This document shows, one piece after another, positions 26,876 to 35,672 of a stretch of DNA of 64,000 bases. Position 1 is the stretch's first letter, and every line of letters starts with the position of its first letter. Below the pieces are notes generated by a model. The model was not told where the DNA came from and searched no databases. It saw only the letters and a program-made list of their open reading frames with translations. This DNA is from Mixta theicola (lineage in GTDB: Bacteria > Pseudomonadota > Gammaproteobacteria > Enterobacterales > Enterobacteriaceae). The stretch lies in the NCBI RefSeq assembly GCF_002895925.1, contig NZ_NWUO01000003.1:248001-312000 (forward strand), given 5' to 3'. Made by a program: the position numbers and the translations under genes.

Positions 26876-28255
26876 GTGACTGCTTTTTCCACCCTGACGC
26901 AACTGCCCGCCAGCCAGCTCGATAACCTGCGCGAAATGGGCTTCGATGCCATGACGCCCATTCAGGCCGCCGCCCTGCCCGCCATTCTTGACGGTCGTGA
27001 CGTGCGCGCCCAGGCAAAAACCGGCAGCGGTAAGACCGCTGCGTTTGGGCTGGGCATCCTGCAACATATTGATACCGCGCAATATCAGACCCAGTCGCTG
27101 GTGCTGTGTCCTACGCGTGAGCTGGCTGAACAGGTCAGCAATGAGCTGCGTCGCCTGGCGCGCTTTACACGCAATATAAAAATCCTGACGCTGTGCGGCG
27201 GCCAGCCGGTTGCCGCACAGCGCGACTCGCTGGTACATGCGCCGCATATTGTGGTGGGTACGCCGGGCCGTATTATCGATCACCTGAAGCGTGAAACGCT
27301 GGATCTTTCTCAGCTGCGCACGCTGGTGCTGGACGAGGCTGACCGGATGCTGGAGATGGGTTTTCTGGAAGATATGGAAACGATCGTCAGCCATACGCCG
27401 CCGCAGCGCCAGACGCTGCTGTTTTCCGCCACCTGGCCGCACGGCATTATCGCCATCGGCAAGCGTTTTCAGCGTGATGCGCTCTCCATCGCCACGGAAG
27501 ATGTCACCGAGCTGCCGACCATCGAGCAATATTTTTATGAAGCGAACAGCCGGGAAAAATTACCGCTGCTGATCGCCCTGCTCAGTCAGCAGCAGCCCAC
27601 CTCCTGCGTGGTGTTCTGCAATACCAAACGCGAGTGCGACGATATTGCCGCCGCGCTGGAGAACAGCAATATCAGCGCGCTGGCGCTGCATGGCGATCTG
27701 GAGCAGCGCGACCGTGACCGGGTGCTGATCCGCTTTGCTAACGGCAGCTGCCGGGTGCTGGTAGCGACCGACGTCGCCGCGCGCGGGCTGGATATTAAAG
27801 CGCTGGCAATGGTCGTGAACTATCAGCTCTCTTTCGATCCGGAAGTGCATGTTCACCGTATCGGCCGTACCGCACGCGCCGGTGAGCAGGGCACGGCGGT
27901 AAGCTTTGTCGCGCCGGATGAGATGGTGCGAGCGCACGCGCTGGAAGATTATTTACAGCAGACGCTGAACTGGGTCTCTTCGGCTGCGCTGAAAAATCAG
28001 CCGCAGCAGGCGTTGCCCGCCGCCATGATGACGCTGTGTATCGACGGTGGCCGCAAGGCGAAAATCCGTCCGGGCGATATTCTCGGCGCGCTAACCGGCG
28101 AGGCGGGATTCAGCGCCGATCTGATCGGCAAGATTGATTTGACCCCGACGCACGCCTATGTCGCTATCGCCGCCGCACAGGCGAAGGCGGCGTTGATTAA
28201 GCTTAAACAGGGCAAAATCAAAGGCAAAAGCTGTCGCGCTATCCTGCTGAAATAA
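26876..28255 (+). CDS. dbpA: ATP-dependent RNA helicase DbpA
   Basis: A 459-residue DEAD-box helicase that acts in 50S ribosome assembly by remodelling 23S rRNA around helix 92. All helicase motifs are visible: Q motif (GFDAMTPIQ), Walker A AKTGSGKTAAF, PTRELAEQ, VLDEADRML, SATWP, and in domain 2 ARGLDIKA and HRIGRTARAG. The C-terminal RNA-binding domain typical of DbpA follows (RKAKIRPGDILGALTG). The start is GTG at 26876. Length agrees with E. coli DbpA (457). A strong hairpin lies 9 bp after the stop codon. Confidence 0.95.
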   Translation: MTAFSTLTQLPASQLDNLREMGFDAMTPIQAAALPAILDGRDVRAQAKTGSGKTAAFGLGILQHIDTAQYQTQSLVLCPTRELAEQVSNELRRLARFTRNIKILTLCGGQPVAAQRDSLVHAPHIVVGTPGRIIDHLKRETLDLSQLRTLVLDEADRMLEMGFLEDMETIVSHTPPQRQTLLFSATWPHGIIAIGKRFQRDALSIATEDVTELPTIEQYFYEANSREKLPLLIALLSQQQPTSCVVFCNTKRECDDIAAALENSNISALALHGDLEQRDRDRVLIRFANGSCRVLVATDVAARGLDIKALAMVVNYQLSFDPEVHVHRIGRTARAGEQGTAVSFVAPDEMVRAHALEDYLQQTLNWVSSAALKNQPQQALPAAMMTLCIDGGRKAKIRPGDILGALTGEAGFSADLIGKIDLTPTHAYVAIAAAQAKAALIKLKQGKIKGKSCRAILLK

Positions 28256-28263
28256 CCTCTGCG

Positions 28264-28291
28264 GCGCGCTTTTTATTCGTAAAAAGCGCGC
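28264..28291 (+). terminator. Terminator hairpin after dbpA
   Basis: GCGCGCTTTTTA pairs perfectly with TAAAAAGCGCGC around TTCG, a 12-bp stem with a stable tetraloop 9 bp after the dbpA stop. The T-run is inside the stem; the element is symmetric and could work in either direction. Confidence 0.6.
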
Positions 28292-28411
28292 CCGCCGCTT
28301 ATCTTCCTTCTTCTGTTTATCACTCCCTTTAAGCGATTTATTCCTTGCGGCAGCAAAGGTACGGCTATGCTGTTAAGCTGGCATAACGACCATCATGTCC
28401 AGGGGAAAATT

Positions 28412-28795
28412 ATGGGAATTGCTGAGAGAAAAAATTATTCACGGCTGGGTGAGATAAAAGGCCCTTACGTACATGCGGTCCGTCACGGCGAAACGCTCTA
28501 TATCTCCGGGCTGACGGCGTTTGGCAGCGCGGCGCAACAGGCGGATATCGCGACGCAGGCTGAAGAGATTTTTCGCCAGCTGCGCCTGATTGCCGAAGAC
28601 GAAGGAACGTCGCTGCATGCGCTGCTGAAAGTGACTATTTTCGTTACCTCGCTAAGCGAGATCGATGCCCTGCGAGCGGTGCTGTACCGCAACTATGGCG
28701 ACCATCTGCCCGCCAGCTCGCTGGTGCAGGTGAGCCAGCTGTTTTCGCCCGATCTTACGATAGAGATAGAGGCGATTCTGGCGCTGAATCACTAA
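28412..28795 (+). CDS. Rid (YjgF/YER057c/UK114) family protein
   Basis: A 127-residue trimeric-fold protein of the Rid superfamily. Recognisable words are YVHAVRHGETLYISGLTAFG, ADIATQAEEIFRQL and VTIFVTSLSEIDALRAV, then DLTIEIEAILAL. In RidA an Arg near residue 105 is needed for imine/enamine deamination; the equivalent place here (LVQVSQLF) carries Gln, so classical RidA activity is doubtful and this is likely a diverged subfamily. I chose ATG at 28412 because AGGGGA lies just upstream; the frame extends to 28367 without a Shine-Dalgarno. Single gene. Confidence 0.82.
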   Translation: MGIAERKNYSRLGEIKGPYVHAVRHGETLYISGLTAFGSAAQQADIATQAEEIFRQLRLIAEDEGTSLHALLKVTIFVTSLSEIDALRAVLYRNYGDHLPASSLVQVSQLFSPDLTIEIEAILALNH

Positions 28796-28850
28796 ACGAA
28801 TATCAAAACCGGGCCTTGTCCTGTTCAGGACGTCTGCCCGGTGCAGATGG

Positions 28851-29069
28851 TTAGTACGTCTGCGGCGTAACCTTTTTCACGCATGCGCCGTGCTCATCCG
28901 CCGCATGCAACGCGGTCTGCAACCGGATAAACAGCGCTTCATCGGCCACGCTCCACATCTCCCCTTTTCCCTTCAGCAGTTCACGTAACAGCGTTGACCA
29001 CTGCCCAAGGCGACCCCACTCTTCCGAAGACAAAACGGGTGACGATGCTTTATCTGCTACAACAGCCAT
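28851..29069 (-). CDS. Small hypothetical protein
   Basis: A 72-residue protein that I do not recognise. It is mildly hydrophilic with a Trp-containing helical middle (EEWGRLGQWSTLLRELLKG) and a Cys-Val-Lys-Lys end. I chose the second ATG (29069) because GGGG lies six bases upstream; the first, at 29081, adds MGLF. It stands alone between a Rid-family gene and a divergent CorA-family gene. Length, composition and position suggest a real gene, but no function can be given. Confidence 0.5.
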   Translation of the reverse strand: MAVVADKASSPVLSSEEWGRLGQWSTLLRELLKGKGEMWSVADEALFIRLQTALHAADEHGACVKKVTPQTY

Positions 29070-29214
29070 AAACAACCCCATAAATCAATGATGCCGCTAA
29101 AGCCAAATGCTGGCGGTAAGCTATGTTAATTCAGGGAGGTCAAGGTTTCCCAGCAATCGGTCGTTAGCGCGTGATTTTCCAGATTTTCTTTAGCTGCGCC
29201 GATAATAACGTCTA

Positions 29215-29248
29215 CCCTTTATCTGGGGAGAAACCAGACAATAAAGGG
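29215..29248 (+). promoter_or_regulatory. 5'-leader hairpin that sequesters the ribosome binding site of the CorA-family gene
   Basis: CCCTTTAT (29215-29222) pairs with ATAAAGGG (29241-29248), and CTGG (29223-29226) with CCAG (29234-29237), leaving an ACA bulge. The AAAGGGAG Shine-Dalgarno (29243-29250) lies in the 3' arm. An ATG-TGA start-stop pair follows at 29253-29258, before the true ATG at 29262. The fold would hide the ribosome site; a regulatory role is inference. Confidence 0.5.
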
Positions 29249-29261
29249 AGCTATGTGAACT

Positions 29262-30230
29262 ATGGTTGTGAACAGTATCGTTTATCGCAACGGAGAGCGG
29301 GAAGAAGTGATTGTTCCCGAAAATATCAGCGGTGTGCTCAATGAGCCGGATACGTTTATCTGGCTGGGACTGTATCAACCCGATCCGCCGTTTATGAAAA
29401 AGATGCAGGAAGAGTTTGGCCTGCATGAACTGGCGATAGAGGATGCCCTCACCGCTCACCAGCGTCCCAAGATTGAACAGTATGGCGAGTCGCTGTTTAT
29501 TGTGCTGAAAACGGCGCACCTGACGGAAGAGAACCGGATTGAACTTGGCGAAACGCACTTCTTTATCAGCGAAAAATTCCTGATTACCGTGCGTCACGGC
29601 GCGTCAGACAGCTATGCGCCGCTCCGTATGCGGGCGGAAGAACGCACGGAAATGCTGAGTCAAGGCGTCGGCTTTCCGCTCTACTGCATTCTCGACTTTA
29701 TCGTCGATAACTACAGCAACATAACCGCCACGCTCGGTGAACGTATTAACGAACTGGAGGCCGCAATGTTCCGCACCGAATTCGATCGCCGGGCGGTGCA
29801 GGAGGTTCATATGCTGCGGCGACAGCTGCTGGCATTACGCAACGCGGCAATGCCGGTTGATGAGATATGTAATCAGCTGGTTCGTCTGCATGAAAATATT
29901 ATTCCCAAACCGCTGCGCGCCTATATCCGCGACGTGCAGGACCATGCGCATCACGTGGTAACCGATACCGACGATATGCGCGAGATCCTGACCAACGCCA
30001 TGCATGTAAACCTGGCGCTGGTGACGGTGCAGCAAAACGAGGTGGTGAAAAAACTGGCGGGCTGGGGCGCAATTCTGGTGATCCCGACGGTGATTTTCAG
30101 CATGTACGGGATGAACTTCGAGAGTATGCCGGAGATCCATTCGCCCTACGGCTATCCCCTTTCCATTCTCGGTACGCTATTAATCTGCTTTGTGCTTTAT
30201 CGACGGCTAAAACGCTCCGGCTGGCTGTAG
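29262..30230 (+). CDS. CorA-family divalent cation transporter
   Basis: A 322-residue inner-membrane channel for Mg2+ and related cations. A large cytoplasmic N-terminal domain (with LHELAIEDALTAHQRPKIEQY) is followed by a long helix and two C-terminal membrane segments. The signature YGMNF lies between them, at the end of TM1, and the protein ends with a basic tail (RRLKRSGWL), as in CorA pentamers. It belongs to a different branch from E. coli CorA itself, so I give no symbol; ZntB-type transport cannot be excluded. The mRNA leader can fold over the ribosome binding site. Confidence 0.88.
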   Translation: MVVNSIVYRNGEREEVIVPENISGVLNEPDTFIWLGLYQPDPPFMKKMQEEFGLHELAIEDALTAHQRPKIEQYGESLFIVLKTAHLTEENRIELGETHFFISEKFLITVRHGASDSYAPLRMRAEERTEMLSQGVGFPLYCILDFIVDNYSNITATLGERINELEAAMFRTEFDRRAVQEVHMLRRQLLALRNAAMPVDEICNQLVRLHENIIPKPLRAYIRDVQDHAHHVVTDTDDMREILTNAMHVNLALVTVQQNEVVKKLAGWGAILVIPTVIFSMYGMNFESMPEIHSPYGYPLSILGTLLICFVLYRRLKRSGWL

Positions 30231-30314
30231 TTCAGCATCTTCGTCTGTTTTGCGGCGACACGGCTGTGGATGGAACACCGCGCGGGCGACGCTGGCGCCA
30301 CGCGCGGTTAGCGA

Positions 30315-31904
30315 TTAGCCTTCCGTTAACGACGGACGTAGCTTAAATACCCCAACGCTTTCCAGCAGTTTTTCCGCCTGCAACTGTAGCGACTGCGCCG
30401 CCGCCGTCGATTCCTGCGACAGCGATGCGTTTTGCTGGGTAGCGGTATCCATCTGCGTTACCGCGATGTTGACCTGATCGATGCCGGTGCTCTGCTCTTC
30501 GCTGGCAGTTGACACGCTTTCCATCAGCTCGCTAACGCGCTTCACGCCGGTAATAATCTCCGCCATAGTCGCGCCTGCGCTTTTCACCAGTTCGTTGCCT
30601 TCCGCCACGCAGCTCACAGAGCGGTCGATCAAGCGGTGAATCTCCTGGGCGGCGCTGGCTGAACGCTGCGCCAGCGCCCGCACTTCGGCGGCCACTACCG
30701 CAAAACCGCGCCCCTCAACCCCAGCGCGCGCCGCCTCTACCGCCGCATTAAGCGCCAGGATATTGGTCTGGAAAGCGATGCCGTCGATCACGCTGATAAT
30801 GTCGTTAATCTGCTGTGAAGAGTGGTGGATTTCACTCATGGTCTGCACTACTTTCTCCACCACCTCGCCGCCCTGCCCGGCCATTTTGCTGGTATCGCTG
30901 GCGATAGCGCTGGCATGACCGGCGTTCCGGGCGTTGTTTTTCACCACTGACGTCAGCTCTTCCATTGAGGCGGCGGTCTGTTCCAGCGCGCTGGCCTGCG
31001 ATTCATTGCGTGAAGAGAGCTCACGGCTGCCGTTAGCGATCTGTACGGAGGCCGTAGCGATGGTTTCGGTGCCGTTGCGTACTCCGGCGACGATCGACGC
31101 CAGGTTATCATTCATCTCGCGCAGCGCCGACATCAGCTCTGCGGTTTCATCGCGTCCCTGCGGCGTTATCACCGTTTGTAAATCGCCCGACGCTACGGTA
31201 CGCGCTACCGATACCGCCGCTTTTAGCGGATGAGTAATGCTGCGCACCAGCCACCAGGTGATCAGGCTGCCAGCCAGCAATATCGCCACCATGGAGCCCC
31301 AGAGCAGGTTGCGGGTCTGCTGATAGTGCCTCAGGTTGCGCTCGGTCATCTGTTGATTCAGGAGCTGGGCATGCGCCAGGGTGCGCGTTACCACTTCGTC
31401 GATCATTTTGGTCGGCTCCCGGTCGATGCCGGTAACCAGATGATCCACACGCTGAGCGCTGCTGGGGTCAGCAATATTATATTGTTGCAGCGCATGGAGA
31501 TATTGCCGTTGCAGATCGGCATGTAACTGTAGCGTCTGCTGCACGACTTTCGGATTCATGCCAATTTCCTGCTGTAGCGTTAACAGCTTACGCAGTAAAG
31601 CCTGGGTGTGTTCGCTTTGTTTTAAAAACGCCGCACGATACTTATCAAATGCTGCTTCGCCCTGCGTGCCGCGCAGCAGGATATTTTTCCACTCCTGCAC
31701 CTGCACTTTAAACTGTACCTGCGCGTTACGCGCGGTGTCGATACTTTCGGCAACGCGCATTTCGCTTGCCATAATCCCGTTAATTTTTTCCAGCCCATCG
31801 GCATTCACGCTAATACCGTGCAGCCCGCAAAATAGCGTAGCCAGCAGCAACAATGTGGCAAGGAAGCCGAGCCGTTGCCCGATCCTGAATTGATTAAGTT
31901 TCAT
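30315..31904 (-). CDS. Methyl-accepting chemotaxis protein
   Basis: A 529-residue transmembrane chemoreceptor. TM1 is near residues 13-31 and TM2 near 203-222 ([19 protein letters not shown]). The periplasmic part between them is a Tar/Tsr-like four-helix domain of about 170 residues. A HAMP domain follows (around [13 protein letters not shown]) and then the long signalling coiled coil. The CheA/CheW-binding tip is the conserved [20 protein letters not shown] region. The C-terminus ends SLTEG and lacks the NWETF pentapeptide that tethers CheR, so adaptation would rely on other receptors. Ligand unknown. A sigma-28 type promoter precedes it. Confidence 0.93.
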   Translation of the reverse strand: MKLNQFRIGQRLGFLATLLLLATLFCGLHGISVNADGLEKINGIMASEMRVAESIDTARNAQVQFKVQVQEWKNILLRGTQGEAAFDKYRAAFLKQSEHTQALLRKLLTLQQEIGMNPKVVQQTLQLHADLQRQYLHALQQYNIADPSSAQRVDHLVTGIDREPTKMIDEVVTRTLAHAQLLNQQMTERNLRHYQQTRNLLWGSMVAILLAGSLITWWLVRSITHPLKAAVSVARTVASGDLQTVITPQGRDETAELMSALREMNDNLASIVAGVRNGTETIATASVQIANGSRELSSRNESQASALEQTAASMEELTSVVKNNARNAGHASAIASDTSKMAGQGGEVVEKVVQTMSEIHHSSQQINDIISVIDGIAFQTNILALNAAVEAARAGVEGRGFAVVAAEVRALAQRSASAAQEIHRLIDRSVSCVAEGNELVKSAGATMAEIITGVKRVSELMESVSTASEEQSTGIDQVNIAVTQMDTATQQNASLSQESTAAAQSLQLQAEKLLESVGVFKLRPSLTEG

Positions 31905-31953
31905 ATTTTTCCCGTGGTGATAAAAAACGCAGCCAATACGGTGCGTTTATAGG

Positions 31954-31981
31954 TTATCGACCGCAAGCTTACAGGGCTTTA
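31954..31981 (-). promoter_or_regulatory. Sigma-28 (FliA) promoter of the chemoreceptor gene
   Basis: On the minus strand TAAAG (31981-31977) and GTCGATAA (31961-31954) resemble the flagellar consensus TAAAGTTT-N11-GCCGATAA with a spacer one base longer. A transcript from here would have a leader of about 42 nt, as is usual for chemoreceptor genes. Confidence 0.65.
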
Positions 31982-32169
31982 TGATTAATGCAGGAGAATA
32001 AGCGCGGCCAGCGAGACGCTAACTTTTTAGCCAGCCTTTTTACTCAGGACGGGAGTTGCCCTGGTAAGGGATTTCCGGGCAACAGGCCCAGCAGTTGGCA
32101 TTAAATTAACCGCCGCTTCGTCGCGCCACAGCCGGGGGAAGGGGTTGATCGGGTGGCGCGCCCGCAGCA

Positions 32170-33171
32170 TTAATTCGGGCCTGAGACGGACGCTGGCCCT
32201 ACGGAGTCGCGGACTACCAGGGTTCCGGTTAAGCCATGCTCTGGCGTATCCAGCGGCAGATTGACTATTTGTTCTACCGCGCACTGGATCATTTGCTCAA
32301 TCGGCGTATCCAGCGTGGTCAGCGACGGGGAAAAATAGTGACCGATTTTGGCATTATCAAACCCGGCGACGGAAATATCCTGCGGCACCCTTAGCCCACG
32401 ATCTTTTAGCGCCTTGATCGCGCCCAGCGCCATGTCATCGTTAGCGGCCAGTAGCGCGGTAAAGCTTTCTGCGCCATCAATCAGCGTTAGCGCCGCCTGA
32501 TAACCGCTCTCCATACTCCAGTCGCCCTGCGCAATCAGCGCGGCGCTGTCAGGGCTCGCTTTATCCTGCCACGCCTGCTGGCGCGCCTGGTTGCTGGGAG
32601 AGGGCATTTTGCCGGAGATATAGGCGATGCGGGAGTGTCCCTGACTGAGCAGATAATCCATCATGATTTCGCCGCCGCGATAGTGATCGATAAAGATATT
32701 GCGGTCAGGACGAACGGTAAGCTGCTGATTAAGTATCATCACCGGCACCGGGCTTTCATTAATGATTTTTTCCAGCTGCGCCTGTGAGGTATGGCGGGGA
32801 TATACCATTATTCCGGCGCATTTCATCCGTACCAGAAAATCGATGGCGTTGATCTCTTCGTCGGCGGAATGTTTACCATCGGCAAAAATAAGCCGATGGT
32901 CATGCTGTTCACAAAATTTCGCCGCGTTATACACCAGCGTGGAGAAAAAAGGACCGTTATAAACCTCGTTAGTAATCACCAGGCCAATCATGCTGCTTTT
33001 TTGCGTAGCCAGCTGCTGCGCCAGCAGATTAGGACGATACCCCGTCTCGGCAATCGCTTTATATACCAGCGCCTTCACCTCTTCCCTGACGACGTTTTTA
33101 CCATTCAACACGCGCGATACCGTGGATTTGGAAACCCCGGCGCAGCGCGCAACGTCCAGCATTGTAACCAT
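32170..33171 (-). CDS. LacI/GalR-family transcriptional repressor
   Basis: A 333-residue repressor. The N-terminal HTH is LDVARCAGVSKSTVSRVLNG, followed by the hinge (AIAETGYRPNLLAQQLATQ) and a periplasmic-binding-protein-like effector domain (IGLVITNEVYNG; VMILNQQL; AYISGKMPSPSNQAR; SVAGFDNAKIG). It resembles AscG/GalR-type regulators of beta-glucoside use. It lies 103 bp downstream of the PTS permease on the same strand and most probably binds the two GAAACC-GGTTTC operators in front of that gene. Effector is likely a phosphorylated sugar, which is inference. Confidence 0.9.
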   Translation of the reverse strand: MVTMLDVARCAGVSKSTVSRVLNGKNVVREEVKALVYKAIAETGYRPNLLAQQLATQKSSMIGLVITNEVYNGPFFSTLVYNAAKFCEQHDHRLIFADGKHSADEEINAIDFLVRMKCAGIMVYPRHTSQAQLEKIINESPVPVMILNQQLTVRPDRNIFIDHYRGGEIMMDYLLSQGHSRIAYISGKMPSPSNQARQQAWQDKASPDSAALIAQGDWSMESGYQAALTLIDGAESFTALLAANDDMALGAIKALKDRGLRVPQDISVAGFDNAKIGHYFSPSLTTLDTPIEQMIQCAVEQIVNLPLDTPEHGLTGTLVVRDSVGPASVSGPN

Positions 33172-33273
33172 TACAGCCTCGCTTATAGACAGAACGATCT
33201 CCCTCGGCAGGAGCGGCTAAAACGGCACTAGTATATCGTAAAGCTTACCGGACAGAGCAAGGTTATAACGCCG

Positions 33274-35190
33274 CTAGCTGACCGCCATCACCGGCGCGCC
33301 GGAGGCGACCGGGCCGTTATGAATATATTTAGTCATCTGGTAATCCTCGCTGTTTATGACCAGGAAAGGCGTGGTGATGTCGTAGCCGGATGCAATAACG
33401 TCGCTGCGCTGAAATTTAATCAGCGGCGTACCGGCGCTAACCCTGTCCCCTATTTTGACCAGCGTAGAGAAGTGCTTGCCGCCGAGCTTTACCGTATCCA
33501 GCCCAACGTGGATTAGCAGCTCTGCGCCGTTTGCGCACAGCAGGCCAACGGCATGATGGCTGTCAACCGTGCTCGCCACTTCGGCATCGCAGGGCGACAC
33601 GATAACGTCCTCTTCAGGTATGATGGCGATGCCGTCGCCCAGCAGACCGCCGGAAAAGGTTTCATCGCTGACCTCAGCCAGCGGCAAGGCGTTGCCCGCC
33701 ACCGGACTCATCAGCGTTAAGGTCGATGCCGATGTCGCGACCGGCGAAGCAGTTACCGTCCGGGCCGCCGAAGCTGGAGAGGCCGGCGCTGCCGGAGCCG
33801 CGCCGCGGGACTCATCCGATTTTGCTTCCGGCTCCTTAAAGCCCACGACGAAAACCAGGATAAAGGTGACCACCAGCGTCACCAGCACGCCCGTTACCTC
33901 ACCGATAAAGGAGAGCGGATTTTCCGGGCTAATGGCGTTCACAATGGTCAACAGGCCCGGCAGTCCGGCATAGGCGTAGTAATAGCTGCCAAACAGGCTG
34001 GTAACGATCGCCCCAACGGCGCCGCCGATACAGCCGCAGATAAAGGGCTTTTTCAGTTTCAGCGTGACGCCGTAAATCGCAGGTTCGGTAATACCGAATA
34101 CGCCGGTCAGCCCGGCAGAATAAGCCACGGTTTTAAAGCCGCGCTGCTTCGCTTTCAGCGCACAGGCAAAGGCTGCCGTCATCTGCCCTACCACCGCCAT
34201 AGTCTGAAAGGCCTGGAATGAGTCGCGGCCATGCAAATCAAAGTTGGCCATCACCACCGGCGTAATGCCCCAGTGGACGCCGAAAATAACGATAACCTGC
34301 CAGACGCCGCCAATTACCGCCGCCGCCAGCGCAGGCGCGGTTTCAAACAGCCAGTTGTAACCCATCGCAATGCCATTGGCGAGGCCCGACGTCAGCGGTC
34401 CAATCAGTACCAGCGTCAGGGGAACCATAATCACCACACAAATCAGCGGCGTGAACAGCGGCGCAATAACCTGCGGTAAAACGCGTTCGACAAAGCGTTC
34501 AAGGTAAGAGAGCCCCAGCACCAGGAACAGCGGCGGCAGTACCGATGAGGTATAAACCGTTTCGGCCAGCGGAAGCGAGAAAAACGTTACCGCATTACCT
34601 TTGGCGATCTGCGCGGCAATCACCGCCCAGTCCGGATTGATCAGCGCACAGCAGCAAAACAGGGCAATAAACATATTGCACTTAAAAAATTTCGCGGCGG
34701 TAACGGCAATAAATACCGGCAGAAAGGCGAACGGCGTCCAGGAGATAAAGTTAAGCACGCTGAAGGCGCCCGTTTGCTGAAACGACGGCAGGAACCAGGT
34801 AACGGTAATCAGAATTCCCTGCAGGATGCCCGCCGCCGCCAGCACATAAATAATCGGCGCAAATACTGCGGACATGGTAGCAATCACCGTATCGAAGAAG
34901 CGCCTTTTTTCGCCGCCGCTTTGCAGCTTATCGGTATCCACAATCGCAGCAAGCGCATCATACACGTCCGCCACATGGGTGCCGATCACCACCTGGAACT
35001 GGCCACCGCTCAGCACCACGGTAATCACGCCGGGCAGCTGCTTAATATTTTCTACTGCGCCAGCGGGCACCTCTTTCAGCACCAGCCGCAGCCGCGTAGC
35101 GCAGCGGGAGAAGCCGATCAGGTTTGTTTCACCGCCTGTTTCCTGCAAAATATCAGAGGCTAATCTGGAATAATCTCTTATTTTTCCCAT
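33274..35190 (-). CDS. PTS beta-glucoside-type transporter subunit EIIBCA
   Basis: A 638-residue sugar permease that phosphorylates its substrate on entry. Domain order is EIIB (phospho-Cys near residue 30 in FSRCATRLRL), EIIC with about ten membrane segments (residues ~100-450; GITEPAIYGVTLK motif), an Ala/Pro-rich linker and EIIA (phospho-His in ELLIHVGLDTV). It is of the BglF/AscF class. I chose ATG at 35190 (MGKIRDY), six bases after AGGGA; the ATG at 35196 is too close to it. No phospho-beta-glucosidase is encoded next to it, so the hydrolase must lie elsewhere or the sugar may be different. Regulation through the two LacI-type operators upstream is likely. Confidence 0.9.
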   Translation of the reverse strand: MGKIRDYSRLASDILQETGGETNLIGFSRCATRLRLVLKEVPAGAVENIKQLPGVITVVLSGGQFQVVIGTHVADVYDALAAIVDTDKLQSGGEKRRFFDTVIATMSAVFAPIIYVLAAAGILQGILITVTWFLPSFQQTGAFSVLNFISWTPFAFLPVFIAVTAAKFFKCNMFIALFCCCALINPDWAVIAAQIAKGNAVTFFSLPLAETVYTSSVLPPLFLVLGLSYLERFVERVLPQVIAPLFTPLICVVIMVPLTLVLIGPLTSGLANGIAMGYNWLFETAPALAAAVIGGVWQVIVIFGVHWGITPVVMANFDLHGRDSFQAFQTMAVVGQMTAAFACALKAKQRGFKTVAYSAGLTGVFGITEPAIYGVTLKLKKPFICGCIGGAVGAIVTSLFGSYYYAYAGLPGLLTIVNAISPENPLSFIGEVTGVLVTLVVTFILVFVVGFKEPEAKSDESRGAAPAAPASPASAARTVTASPVATSASTLTLMSPVAGNALPLAEVSDETFSGGLLGDGIAIIPEEDVIVSPCDAEVASTVDSHHAVGLLCANGAELLIHVGLDTVKLGGKHFSTLVKIGDRVSAGTPLIKFQRSDVIASGYDITTPFLVINSEDYQMTKYIHNGPVASGAPVMAVS

Positions 35191-35214
35191 GGTCATTCCC
35201 TGCTGCTAAGTAGT

Positions 35215-35228
35215 TGAAACCGGTTTCA
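35215..35228. promoter_or_regulatory. LacI-family operator 1
   Basis: TGAAACCGGTTTCA is a perfect 14-bp palindrome with the central CG typical of LacI/GalR operators, 25 bp upstream of the PTS start codon. The adjacent LacI-family protein is the obvious ligand. Confidence 0.8.
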
Positions 35229-35250
35229 TCCTGACATTGCCACTCGTTTC

Positions 35251-35264
35251 TGCAACCGGTTTCA
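35251..35264. promoter_or_regulatory. LacI-family operator 2
   Basis: TGCAACCGGTTTCA differs from operator 1 by one base. The two centres are 36 bp apart, and the pair would bracket a core promoter for the PTS gene. Confidence 0.75.
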
Positions 35265-35636
35265 ATAGGATCTGTGCAACGCATCGCAATTTTTATACTT
35301 AGACAGAAAAGGACCAAATCGCTTCGCCTGGAGCGGCAACAGAGAAGTCAAAGAACTCATCGGAAAGATTGCTTTTCAGACAATAATGGGTAATACAGCG
35401 TTAATATTAGCCACGCAAAAATGAATTATCGGGTGAGATTAAGGCTTTACAGGGAAAGTTTGTTATTAATGATGCGGATTATTCACCGTTGTTGATTTAT
35501 GGAGTTGGTACTTTTATGGCCTTTTCCGGCAATGGAAATTACCGTAATAAAGGTGATGTAATACCTTCCTCTTTTAATAGTTTTTGCGCAGCTATTCGTC
35601 CAGCCAGAAAGTCAGCACGGCGCTTAATAGCAATGA
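35265..35636. other. Gene-free stretch between the PTS promoter and ybiW
   Basis: About 370 bp with low coding potential. A 71-codon open frame at 35489-35704 has no Shine-Dalgarno, runs into the ybiW 3' end and has no recognisable motif, so I do not call it. I see no RNA gene or repeat here. Confidence 0.4.
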
Positions 35637-35664
35637 AAACGGCGCAGCGACAGCTCACTGCGCC
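35637..35664 (-). terminator. Terminator of ybiY-ybiW
   Basis: On the minus strand GGCGCAG (35664-35658) and CTGCGCC (35647-35641) form a 7-bp GC-rich stem around ten bases, followed by GTTTTC. It lies 9 bp after the ybiW stop. Confidence 0.7.
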
Positions 35665-35672
35665 TTATAACG

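Noticed and set aside
32027-32284. 85-codon minus-strand open frame overlapping the LacI gene end
   Set aside because: Out of frame with the LacI gene, Arg/Pro-rich, with no motif or ribosome site.
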